DNA of 64,000 nucleotides from Chromatiaceae bacterium (lineage in GTDB: Bacteria > Pseudomonadota > Gammaproteobacteria > Chromatiales > Chromatiaceae), in assembly GCA_024235175.1 (NCBI GenBank), contig JACKMX010000003.1:1-64000 (forward strand), written 5' to 3'. The translations under genes and the position numbers were made by a program. Positions 18,907 through 27,046 of the stretch are shown here, one piece after another (the stretch's first letter is position 1; every line of letters starts with the position of its first letter). Below the pieces are notes generated by a model. The model was not told where the DNA came from and made no database searches. It saw only the letters and a list, made by a program, of their open reading frames with translations.

Positions 18907-20055
18907 ATGCCAGTCACTTTTCGCTCTGTTGGGCCTTGGTACTCTACCGAGGAGGCGGCCGAAATTATGAATCGCACCCCTGGCCATGTGTCGCGCATGT
19001 GCAAAAACGGCGAATTCGGGTCCGGTAGTGGCCAGCTCGAAAAAGTGGGCAACAGCTATTTGATGCACCAGGAGATCGTAAAACAGTTGCCCTATTATGA
19101 ATTCTCCCTTTCCGATATCGCCAACTACTACCATCTGCGATTACGTGTTGCGGTAAAAAGGGAGAATTATGCGCACAAGCCGCGTATTCTGGGGATCCTT
19201 TCTCCGGAAGCAGGCGATGCCGCTTCGATGGTTTATGCAAGGACGCTGCAGAAAGCCTGTCTGGATATTGGTTTGGATTTGGGATTGGTTCGAAACAGAC
19301 TGGCTGATATCAAAGCGCGGATTGAACGGGCGAATGAGGATCCGTCAATCCACGGAATTTTTGTATTTTATCCGATATTCGGCGACGGTAGGGATGGGGA
19401 ATTAAAAGAGCTGATCAACCCTATCAAGGATATTGAGGGCCTCTCCAGTTATTGGTCACAAAAGCTTTATGCAAACGAGCGATATATAGATAAGGATAAG
19501 AAGAAAAAGGCTATTTTACCCTGCACCTCGCTTGGGATTCTGAAAATTCTGGCCTATGTGGATAATCTGGATGAGCTGGCCGGAAAGACATTTACCGGCA
19601 GGAGGATCACTATTTTCAACCGTTCCGATGTTGTTGGCGGTCCTTTGGCGTACATGCTCAAGAATGACGGCGCAACGGTCTATTCGTTTGACATTAACGG
19701 CGGTCTGATAATGCGGAAGAGCGGGGGAGAGGTGCCTATTTCACGTGAGGAAGCCTTAAGTAAATCAGACATCATCATTACCGGCGTGCCATCGAGAGCG
19801 TTTGAAAAAATTCGCGGCGAGGAGATCAGAGAGAACGCCACCTGCCTCAATTTCTCTTTTGTGCAGAATTTCGAAAATTGCGCAAAGGAGAAGGCAGGCA
19901 TCTATGTCCCCCGAGTTGGAGCAATGACTATCGCGATGTGTGTCAGAAATGCCATTCGTCTATATAAAAATAACAGGGAGATGTATGAGTCTGCAGATAT
20001 TGGGCGGGAATTTGATTGGCATCATTATGGGACGGTAGTGTCAATTGCTGCCTGA
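18907..20055 (+). CDS. MTD1-like monofunctional methylenetetrahydrofolate dehydrogenase with an N-terminal HTH-like region
   Basis: 382 residues. Residues about 90-360 belong to the FolD/MTHFD superfamily and most resemble the yeast MTD1-type NAD-dependent 5,10-methylene-THF dehydrogenase: HGIFVFYPIFGDG at 149, KAILPCTSLGILKIL, FNRSDVVGGPLAYMLKNDG, VVITGVPS-like IIITGVPSRAF, and YVPRVGAMTIAM near 340. In bifunctional FolD the Tyr is followed four residues later by the catalytic Lys and the next motif has a key Gln. Here these are Tyr110, Leu114 and Phe154, so cyclohydrolase activity should be absent, as in MTD1. Residues about 10-62 (YSTEEAAEIMNRTPGHVSRM) look like an excisionase/MerR-type helix-turn-helix not usual for this enzyme. 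It overlaps the next gene, a cyclohydrolase, by 11 bp. The enzymatic call is strong; the DNA-binding role is inferred. Confidence 0.85.
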   Translation: MPVTFRSVGPWYSTEEAAEIMNRTPGHVSRMCKNGEFGSGSGQLEKVGNSYLMHQEIVKQLPYYEFSLSDIANYYHLRLRVAVKRENYAHKPRILGILSPEAGDAASMVYARTLQKACLDIGLDLGLVRNRLADIKARIERANEDPSIHGIFVFYPIFGDGRDGELKELINPIKDIEGLSSYWSQKLYANERYIDKDKKKKAILPCTSLGILKILAYVDNLDELAGKTFTGRRITIFNRSDVVGGPLAYMLKNDGATVYSFDINGGLIMRKSGGEVPISREEALSKSDIIITGVPSRAFEKIRGEEIRENATCLNFSFVQNFENCAKEKAGIYVPRVGAMTIAMCVRNAIRLYKNNREMYESADIGREFDWHHYGTVVSIAA

Positions 20056-20632
20056 CGGGTTAAAACACTATCTGAAAGAGCTCGCAAGCTCAGCACCGAC
20101 ACCCGGGGGCGGGTCCGCGGCCGCTGTTACTGTGGCGCAGGGTTTGGCGCTGCTTTCGATGGTCTGCAACCTGACTGCCGGGAAGAAGAGATTCAGCGCT
20201 GTTGAAGCTCAGATAAGAAGCGCTCTAAAGCAGCTGTCAGCAATGCAGGAAGAAGCTTTAACCGAGGCCGAGGCAGACATTACAGCTTTTACCGAGGTGA
20301 TGAAGGCTTATCGGTTGCCGGCAGAAACCGATATGCAGAAATCGACGAAGCAAGACGCTCTGGACAGGGCCACACGTGAAGCGGCGCAACCGCCCTTTAG
20401 GCTTATGACTCTGGCTGCCGAAGCTTTGGCCTTTGCAGATCAGTTGGAGAGAATAGGCAATCCAAATCTGCTGAGCGATGTACTGGTTGGGCGGCATTTG
20501 CTGATTGCCGGAATCAAATCCTCGAGGGTGAATGTTGAGGTCAATCTCAACAACCTTTCCCCGGATGATCCGTTCGTCACTCAAATGAAGACAAATATGA
20601 AAGCCCTTATTGCCAGCGCTCTTGGAGAATAG
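20045..20632 (+). CDS. fchA: Methenyltetrahydrofolate cyclohydrolase / formiminotransferase-cyclodeaminase family (FchA-like)
   Basis: 195 residues from a TTG at 20045; an in-frame TAG 7 bp upstream (20036-20038) rules out a longer form. The family signature TPGGGSAAAVT is at about residues 19-29, followed by the all-helical FTCD_C/FchA fold (LTAGKKRF, ANPNLLSDVLVG-like GNPNLLSDVLVGRH near 140, SSRVNVEVNLNNL near 160). FchA hydrolyses 5,10-methenyl-THF to 10-formyl-THF. The upstream dehydrogenase lacks the cyclohydrolase Lys, so the two overlapping genes together replace a bifunctional FolD. The 11-bp overlap predicts coupled translation. Confidence 0.87.
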   Translation: MLPDGLKHYLKELASSAPTPGGGSAAAVTVAQGLALLSMVCNLTAGKKRFSAVEAQIRSALKQLSAMQEEALTEAEADITAFTEVMKAYRLPAETDMQKSTKQDALDRATREAAQPPFRLMTLAAEALAFADQLERIGNPNLLSDVLVGRHLLIAGIKSSRVNVEVNLNNLSPDDPFVTQMKTNMKALIASALGE

Positions 20633-20810
20633 CGGGATTGGATTACAGTCCGACAGAAATTATACCTGTGCATCCTGTTGCTGTTTTCATGTGAGGATTG
20701 ACTTCCACGGCAGCGGTTTTCAACCATCGCCCGACGGTAGTTCAGGTCAGCGGATCAGGCCAGCCGGCGGAGAGGGTGAAAGGTGGGAATTGCACCGGAC
20801 CGCACCGGAC

Positions 20811-22079
20811 TCAGTGTGGAGTCTTCCGTAATGTCACTTCGAAACAGGTGCCGCCTTCGTCACGGCCACGACAAGTGACGTCCCCTCCATGGCGCTGAGC
20901 GATCTGGCGCACCAGGGCCAGACCCAACCCGACACCTTTATCAACCCCTTCGCGCATGCCTGGTCGGCGATAGAACGGCTGGAATATTCGCTCCTGTTCC
21001 GCTTCGGGGATTCCCGGACCACGATCCAATACGCGTATCATCACGGTACTGGCATCCGAATGCAGTTCGATTTCGATCCGGGAGTCGTTGCCGTAACGGC
21101 GCGCGTTTTCCAACAGGTTGCGCACCAACCTGCGTAACAGCCGGGCGTCACCCTCTATGCTGACCGGGGAGCCCACCACCTCTGCGCCAACGCGCGCCCC
21201 CTCTTCGGCTACCAGGGCCAGCAGCTCCACCTCCTCTTTGCGTTGCAGTTCGTCGATATGATCCAGACGGCTGGCGATGAGAAGTTCCTCGATCAGTTCG
21301 TCAAGCTCACGGATGTCCCTGGCGATCCGGTTGCGGAGCTCTTCGCGTTCATTGCCCGCAAGGAGTTCAATCGCCATACGGATGCGCGTCAGCGGGGAGC
21401 GCAACTCGTGAGAGGCGCTGGCAAGCATCTCTTTTTGCGCCGCGACCAGCTTCTGAATCCGTTCTGCCGCCCGATTAAAACTGCACCCCAATGCGGCCAC
21501 TTCATCATTGCCCTCCACCTCGACACGGGCCGACAGATCACCCGCACTCAGATTGTTGGCATGATGCTGCAGGCGCACGAGACGACCGGTGAGGCGTTTG
21601 GCGAGCGGATAGGAGCCTATGCCGATTGCGAGCATCAGCAACCCTATGATCGCCAGAAAGCCCAGTGCCCGCTCACCGCGCTCTGCATGACCGGGTTTGA
21701 TGATCGCCCAGCGATGGTCGGGCAACTCGATCGCGAAAGTGGGGCCAGGTCCCGGTGCCCGCATCCAACCGCTGTGTCGACGCTCGGGTGGTGGTGCAGG
21801 CAGTGGTTTGCCGAACGATCCGATCAATTGCCCCTCGGCGGTTCGTAGCGTAATGCGCGCGTCGAAACGATCACCCAGCTTCCGGAGCGCGGAAGTTATC
21901 TCTTCGGCTGGAGAGTGCGGAGGAGGGAGTACTTCGCCAAGTATGCCGCCGATACCATGGAGCAGCTGCTCGTTTTCCGGTTCATCATGAGTGCTCCACC
22001 ATGCAAATGCGGCCAACGCTGCAAACAGCACAATGATACCGAGAAAAGTGAGATAGATCTGTAAGTAGAGTCGGCGCAT
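20811..22079 (-). CDS. Envelope sensor histidine kinase (CpxA-like)
   Basis: 422 residues. TM1 is at about 8-27, a periplasmic Pro-rich sensor loop at about 28-137, TM2 at about 138-160 and HAMP at about 160-212. HisKA follows with H224 in SHELRSPLTRI, then HATPase_c with N box NLLENARRYG, G1 DRGPGIP and G2 GVGLGLALV. It lies 8 bp after the response regulator, behind a Spy/CpxP-like gene, which suggests an envelope-stress two-component system. It should phosphorylate the neighbouring regulator; the signal is unknown. Confidence 0.9.
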   Translation of the reverse strand: MRRLYLQIYLTFLGIIVLFAALAAFAWWSTHDEPENEQLLHGIGGILGEVLPPPHSPAEEITSALRKLGDRFDARITLRTAEGQLIGSFGKPLPAPPPERRHSGWMRAPGPGPTFAIELPDHRWAIIKPGHAERGERALGFLAIIGLLMLAIGIGSYPLAKRLTGRLVRLQHHANNLSAGDLSARVEVEGNDEVAALGCSFNRAAERIQKLVAAQKEMLASASHELRSPLTRIRMAIELLAGNEREELRNRIARDIRELDELIEELLIASRLDHIDELQRKEEVELLALVAEEGARVGAEVVGSPVSIEGDARLLRRLVRNLLENARRYGNDSRIEIELHSDASTVMIRVLDRGPGIPEAEQERIFQPFYRRPGMREGVDKGVGLGLALVRQIAQRHGGDVTCRGRDEGGTCFEVTLRKTPH

Positions 22080-22087
22080 GATGCGGG

Positions 22088-22786
22088 CTAGTCATCATCC
22101 TGTTTTTTCGCAAACAGATAGCCCGCACCTCGCACCGTCAGCACCCTGCGAGGCTGTTTCGGCGCGTCCTCAATTGCGGCCCGGATCCGCGAGATGTGGA
22201 CGTCGATGCTGCGGTCGAAGGCTTCCAGCTCATGGCCACGCAGACAATCCATCAGCTGGTCGCGCGAAAGAACACGGCCGGCATTTTCAGCCAGCGCGCG
22301 GAGCAGCTCGAATTGATATCCGGTCAGGTTTCGCTCTTCGTTATCGACTCGTACCATGCGTGCGTCGCGATCTATGGTCAAACGCCCGAAACGCAGCAGA
22401 GGTGTCTGTCTGTACTCCGCCGGCATGCGCCTACGGAGGATGGCGCGCAGGCGTGCCAGCAATTCACGTGGGTTGAAAGGTTTCGGCAGATAGTCGTCCG
22501 CGCCTATCTCCAAACCAATGATGCGTTCTTCAGCATCACCGCGCGCCGTAAGCATCAGAATGGGGATGTCTGAGTGCCGGCGGATTCGCCTGCAGGCTTC
22601 GAAACCGTCGAAATCGGGAAGCATGATGTCGAGAATGACGGCATCGTAGTCATTTTGCACAACGGCCTCCACCCCGCTGCCGGCCGTGGCGCAATGGGAA
22701 ACCTGCAACCCCGACCGGGCGAGATACTCGCATACCATGGCCGCCAGCTGTTCGTCATCCTCTATCATCAATACCTGAGTGTTCAT
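22088..22786 (-). CDS. OmpR/PhoB-family response regulator
   Basis: 232 residues from the ATG at 22786, where the receiver domain begins (MNTQVLMIEDDEQ); an upstream in-frame ATG at 22837 would add 17 residues with no domain. Receiver: E9-D10-D11, phosphoacceptor D53 in LDIMLP, T80, K102 in LPKPF. The C-terminal winged helix (about 130-230) has the recognition-helix region FDRSIDVHISRIRAAIED and the wing VLTVRGAGYLF. It is the partner of the histidine kinase 8 bp downstream and likely activates the Spy-like gene upstream, as CpxR does for cpxP and spy (inference). Confidence 0.92.
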   Translation of the reverse strand: MNTQVLMIEDDEQLAAMVCEYLARSGLQVSHCATAGSGVEAVVQNDYDAVILDIMLPDFDGFEACRRIRRHSDIPILMLTARGDAEERIIGLEIGADDYLPKPFNPRELLARLRAILRRRMPAEYRQTPLLRFGRLTIDRDARMVRVDNEERNLTGYQFELLRALAENAGRVLSRDQLMDCLRGHELEAFDRSIDVHISRIRAAIEDAPKQPRRVLTVRGAGYLFAKKQDDD

Positions 22787-22895
22787 GAATCGTTTGCACC
22801 GCTGAGACTCAGCGTCTGACTTTACATTCCTGCCCATGGTAAGTGGGAGCGGGGTGTTGTGCCAGGAGTCTCCTCAACCAGAGATTGAACAACAG

Positions 22896-22936
22896 ATAAA
22901 ATTCCCCGGGGGACGGAACGGGCCGCCCCCCCGGAA
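22896..22936 (-). terminator. Probable intrinsic terminator/attenuator between the Spy-like gene and the two-component genes
   Basis: Reading leftward, CCGGGGGGG-type and CCCCCGGGGAA arms pair (TTCC/GGAA plus GGGGG/CCCCC with a 2-nt bulge) and are followed by ATTTTAT. It lies 33 bp after the Spy-like stop and about 110 bp before the regulator start. It could let most transcripts end after the Spy-like gene. Confidence 0.5.
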
Positions 22937-22968
22937 GTGTCAGGTTGTGAGGTTGGATGGATATCCTC

Positions 22969-23556
22969 TTACCAACGGTGGAGTCCCGGTCCGAATCCGC
23001 GCTTCTCTATTATTTCACCCAACTTGACACGTTGTTCCGGCGTCAGTACCTCTGCAGCATCGGCAACTGCCTGCACCATGCGTTCGGACATCTCTTCCAT
23101 CTGTTTGACCTTTTCGGTGCGGAGCGCCTGCAGCCTGGCAAGGTCGATTTCAGGCTGGCTGAGAATCTCGATTAATACCTGACGCTCTTTCTGGCGCATC
23201 TCGCGCCGCTCACCCGCCTCCGAAAATGCCCTGCCTAATATCTCGATCACCCGCTGACGCTGCTCGGGCGTAGCATCCAGCTCATAGAGCACTCGGTCGA
23301 TTTTATATTCCGCGAATTGACGCATTCCGGCCGGATCTATACCTTCCCTGTGGCTTTTTCCACCCCAGTGCATGTGTTTGAAATCGCCACGGCACCAGCT
23401 ATCCGGACCACCCATGGCGACTGCTGAAAGGCTGGTTACTCCCAGGATGCCTAGAAGCCCCCCCAGCGAATAACCGATCCAGCGGCGGCGCCCGGAAAAT
23501 TTCGAAGTGTTGGAGTTCTGTTCATCAATGTTGCGGATCTCGTTGTGTGAGTTCAT
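22969..23556 (-). CDS. Spy/CpxP-family periplasmic stress protein
   Basis: 195 residues. A basic N-terminus and one hydrophobic segment (about 27-48, WIGYSLGGLLGILGVTSLSA) act as signal or anchor. The mature part is helical and carries two LTxxQ-type motifs, LDATPEQRQRV (about 93) and LTPEQRVKL (about 170), as in Spy, CpxP and related periplasmic chaperones. It is first in the operon ahead of the response regulator and kinase, the order expected for an envelope-stress feedback loop. Confidence 0.85.
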   Translation of the reverse strand: MNSHNEIRNIDEQNSNTSKFSGRRRWIGYSLGGLLGILGVTSLSAVAMGGPDSWCRGDFKHMHWGGKSHREGIDPAGMRQFAEYKIDRVLYELDATPEQRQRVIEILGRAFSEAGERREMRQKERQVLIEILSQPEIDLARLQALRTEKVKQMEEMSERMVQAVADAAEVLTPEQRVKLGEIIEKRGFGPGLHRW

Positions 23557-23761
23557 GTGCCACCTCTTCAGGGTTGTGTGTATCGACTGAGTTCGGTGTA
23601 CAGATTAAGACGGGGAGATTTCCGCCCTTTGTCGGTAAGGTAAAGTTTTGTAAAGCCCGCAGGGATGAAAAGTCTCAAATCCGGGAGCTGTAAATTTCCC
23701 GGCTTTGGCCCGCTTATTTCACCAGGCAAACCCTGACTTCCGGACTTGCGTTGACCCCAGC

Positions 23762-24901
23762 TCAGTCAAAACCAAGGAAGTATTCCGGTTTCACTCTTTT
23801 CGCGACCGCATTCCCCACCCGCTGTAACTCGGGAATATGCGCCACTGAATCGAGTTTCTGCACATCTTCCGGATTGATATCCGACAGACCCAGGGCTTTC
23901 AGTCCGTCATGCGACAACTCTGCGTTGAAGCGCATATAGGTGAAAAGTTTACCCGCTCCCAGCGGGCCTTTCACACCGATCAGGTCCCCAACCTCCCGGT
24001 CCAGTTCATCGCCGGCAAGGCATCTGCCGAACACGCGGCACAAGGTGTCCTGTTCGTTGAGTGCGGCAAACATCAGCGCTGATGGAAGTGAACCTGCGTT
24101 GTAGAGCAGATTCATCTGATTCGGCTCAAGATCGATATTCGCCTGCGGGCTGGTGCCGGTGCCGATGGATACCACCAGCATCCTATCTTCACCGGCGGTC
24201 CAGCTCATTTTATACGGCTCCACCGTCGCCATTAAAAAAGCCTGGAAAGCGGGATTGTTATAAGTCGTAATCCCGCCATCCACAAACACGAAATCCTGGC
24301 GGCCTACTTTCACCACCTCCGGTGGGAAGTAGACCGGCGCCGCGGTACTGGCGCGCACCAGCTGCCACAGAGGAATATCCAGGTTGCAGTCGTCACGCGA
24401 ACTGCCATCATCACGCACCCGCTGGTTGTATTTGGCAAAAGGATTGTTTGATACCGGCCAGGGCGAATCGGTGGTAGCGTTGCGCATCACCATCATCAGC
24501 ACCGTTTTCAGCTTGTCGCTGCCGAGCGTTGTATCCCTGCCGAACACCTGCTGCATCTTCGCCGCCAGCTTTTCGTCCTTATATTGATAGCGAAAGCGTT
24601 TGAGCAGGAAGGCTTTGTCAAACATCTCCTTACCGCTGTTGGTGTAAAAGCTGCGGATATCGGACATCTTCATCCCGATCGAAATGCACGCGGCGAGAAT
24701 GGCACCGGTGCTGGTGCCGGCGACGAAATCGAAATAGTCGGCCAATACGAAATCATCTTCGCGCCCCAGCTTCAGGCGCAGTTGCTCTTCCATCTCGGCC
24801 AGCACTTCCACCGTCATAATTCCGCGTATACCACCGCCATCAAGGGCGAGTATTTTTTTGGGGCCGGGAGCCTGTATACGGGCTTTCAGTCTGGTGTTCA
24901 T
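23762..24901 (-). CDS. Patatin-like phospholipase (CapV-like)
   Basis: 379 residues, no signal peptide. Oxyanion-hole motif DGGGIRG at 21-27, nucleophile Ser64 in GTSTG at 62-66, catalytic Asp208 in VDGG, so the Ser-Asp dyad is complete. Patatins release fatty acids from membrane phospholipids; cytosolic ones of this size include the CBASS effector CapV, but no CD-NTase gene is nearby. Two same-strand genes lie upstream, an amylase and a TPR-SLOG protein, each about 106 bp apart, so co-transcription is possible. Activation by a nucleotide signal is only an inference. Confidence 0.88.
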   Translation of the reverse strand: MNTRLKARIQAPGPKKILALDGGGIRGIMTVEVLAEMEEQLRLKLGREDDFVLADYFDFVAGTSTGAILAACISIGMKMSDIRSFYTNSGKEMFDKAFLLKRFRYQYKDEKLAAKMQQVFGRDTTLGSDKLKTVLMMVMRNATTDSPWPVSNNPFAKYNQRVRDDGSSRDDCNLDIPLWQLVRASTAAPVYFPPEVVKVGRQDFVFVDGGITTYNNPAFQAFLMATVEPYKMSWTAGEDRMLVVSIGTGTSPQANIDLEPNQMNLLYNAGSLPSALMFAALNEQDTLCRVFGRCLAGDELDREVGDLIGVKGPLGAGKLFTYMRFNAELSHDGLKALGLSDINPEDVQKLDSVAHIPELQRVGNAVAKRVKPEYFLGFD

Positions 24902-25007
24902 GGTTGCTCCTTGATGCTGTCGGGGTTGAATTGTTGCCTGGGGTGGTTTTTACGGATGGGTTCCGGTTCCATTCTATCCGGCAGCCGATATTCCGATCAG
25001 TCTCAAC

Positions 25008-26939
25008 TCATCCATAAATCACGAATCCTCCCGCCGGCACGTTTATCATCACAGCCCTGCCATTGCGCGACTCTATGCTCACCTTGCCTCCAACCTGCCC
25101 GGACTCGGTCGAGTAGAGGCAGCTCAGCTCTCCCGGTCCGGCATGCAGGGCGCTGTCGATCGTCACCCAGGCTCCCCGTGTATTGTCTGTGTCGGTATTG
25201 ATAGCGAGCAGGATCTCCTGGTTGTTGAAGATGCGAGACCAGGGCACCAGTGAGCGGATCTGGCCTCCGATCATTCTGGGCAGGCCGAAGCTGCCGGGCT
25301 CGCCGTTTGCGGAGATCTCGCGCAGGTACTGACGGCCGCGCCTCAATGGCAGGTATTCACGACGCAGTTTCGTGATGTCGGCGATGAAACGGTAGATTTC
25401 GTGATCTTCACTGAAGAAGTGGCGATCCCTGCTCTGCAGCGAACCGAAGGCGCCGCCGAACATGCATTCACGCAGGTAACGGTCGTTGTTGCCTGCCCCG
25501 TCAAAAGCCTGTTCGGTGCCGTAGTAGAGGCAGGGGATGCCCATGGAGGTGAGGTTGAGGCCCAGCACAGCCTTTAGGTGCTTGTAGCCGTTGTTGATTT
25601 TGTCGCCGCAGAAGCGCCCCTTGTTGTTGCCCTTGCGCACCTGGTCGTGGTCGTCGAACAGAGTGACGACATGCTTGCCGAACCAGACGTGGGAGGATTT
25701 ATTCACCAGCGCAGAGTTGCGGAACAGGTTGAAGTAGTCGCTTGGCTCGCGCCAGCCCTTGGCCAGATAATCCATGCGGTCGGGGATGTCATCGATGCCA
25801 AGGGCGGCGTCCAGGCCGGTGAGTTCCAGTGTGTTGTAGGCGTTTTCGCGTCCTCCGGTGATTTCGCCCACCAGGAAGAAGTTCTCCTTGCCCAGGGTTT
25901 GGGCGAACTCCTTGATCACCGCGGCGAAATAACGCGTTGCGCCCGCCTCCATGTGTTTGACGGTGTCGACGCGGAAGCCGTCGATGTCGGTCAGGGCGAT
26001 CCAGAATTTGTATGCATCGCACAAGGTGTTGAGTGCCGGAGTACCGTGGAAGGCATCGATGATGCGTCTGTTCTCCGAGTCGCGCTCGTGTTCGCCGTGG
26101 TGGATATCTTTCAGGGTGACAAAGTCGCCCTCGTAGAACTCCGGATCGTAATCCCAGCTGTTGATGCGGCCTCTGGCGGTGAAGGTGGCCGCATCCTGCA
26201 GCTCCGCCGGCCATACCGCATCGTTGGGCCAGGCGTAGCCGTGAGTGTCGGGATCGATGTTTGCGAAGGGGATGTTGGCCTGACCAAAGGCGTTGCGCCA
26301 GCCCGCCACCGGATAGGGCGCGTTGTCCCAGCGCGGATCCATATAGGCATTGCCCTTTTCATCCGTGGCGGGATAACGCGCCGGGTTGTAGCGGTAGCCG
26401 AACACGTCACCGGCATGGTTGAGGATGATATCGAGGATCACCAGTATGCCGTGGTCATGCGCCGTGTTCACCAGGTCGATGAGCTCCTGACGGGTGCCGA
26501 AATGGGGGTCGATGTCGAGGAAGTTCTGGATGCCGTAGCCGTGATAGGAGTGCCGGTCGGACTCCACCTGCTTGAACACCGGGCTGATCCACAGCGTGGT
26601 CACGCCCAGGCGTTCAAGGTATCCAATCTTGCTTGTCAGGCCTTTCAGATTGCCGCCAAGCCACCCATTGCCGGCATCGGCCCAGCTTGCCCGGTCGGCG
26701 CTGTAGGCGTCCTCGGTGAAGCGGAATGGCGGCGTAGTGCCGGAGAGATCTGGGTTGCCGGCATTGTCCCGATACTCTTTCTCCCTTCCGTCGGAAAACC
26801 GGTCCAGCATCAGAAAATAGAGAACCTGATCCTCCCAGGCCGCAGGGGAGGATGTGTAGGTGCGCTGGGTATAGGCTGTCCAGTCGATCTCCTGCAGGCT
26901 GCGCTCCAGCTGTTCATGCGTGTTCTGGTCGATGTTCAT
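25008..26939 (-). CDS. GH13 alpha-amylase family glycoside hydrolase
   Basis: 643 residues, no signal peptide, so probably cytosolic. The four GH13 regions are present: DIILNH (about 171), GFRVDTVKH with the nucleophile Asp (about 321), VGEI with the acid/base Glu (about 357) and LFDDHD with the third Asp (about 428, in place of the common NHD). The N-terminal part has VLYFLMLDRFSDG and GGNLKGLTSKIGYLERLGVTTLWISP. A C-terminal beta domain runs from about 540. It should act on alpha-1,4-glucans; substrate and hydrolase versus transferase activity cannot be told. It sits between a patatin and a TPR-SLOG gene, an unusual setting. Confidence 0.9.
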   Translation of the reverse strand: MNIDQNTHEQLERSLQEIDWTAYTQRTYTSSPAAWEDQVLYFLMLDRFSDGREKEYRDNAGNPDLSGTTPPFRFTEDAYSADRASWADAGNGWLGGNLKGLTSKIGYLERLGVTTLWISPVFKQVESDRHSYHGYGIQNFLDIDPHFGTRQELIDLVNTAHDHGILVILDIILNHAGDVFGYRYNPARYPATDEKGNAYMDPRWDNAPYPVAGWRNAFGQANIPFANIDPDTHGYAWPNDAVWPAELQDAATFTARGRINSWDYDPEFYEGDFVTLKDIHHGEHERDSENRRIIDAFHGTPALNTLCDAYKFWIALTDIDGFRVDTVKHMEAGATRYFAAVIKEFAQTLGKENFFLVGEITGGRENAYNTLELTGLDAALGIDDIPDRMDYLAKGWREPSDYFNLFRNSALVNKSSHVWFGKHVVTLFDDHDQVRKGNNKGRFCGDKINNGYKHLKAVLGLNLTSMGIPCLYYGTEQAFDGAGNNDRYLRECMFGGAFGSLQSRDRHFFSEDHEIYRFIADITKLRREYLPLRRGRQYLREISANGEPGSFGLPRMIGGQIRSLVPWSRIFNNQEILLAINTDTDNTRGAWVTIDSALHAGPGELSCLYSTESGQVGGKVSIESRNGRAVMINVPAGGFVIYG

Positions 26940-27046
26940 GTTCTCATTTCTCCCTTGATTGGCCGAGCCGCGGCCCTTCCTTGTCAGTTATCGGTCTGTG
27001 TCCAACACACCGGGTTCGCCGGAAACAAGGCAAACCGGTCCGGCGC

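Noticed and set aside
20021..20036. TTGAT-TGGC-ATCAT, a near-FNR box
   Set aside because: Lies inside the 3-prime end of the dehydrogenase coding sequence and has one mismatch; probably chance.
23762..24901. Reading the patatin as part of a CBASS operon
   Set aside because: No cyclic-nucleotide synthase (CD-NTase), Cap2 or Cap3 gene is found in the window.
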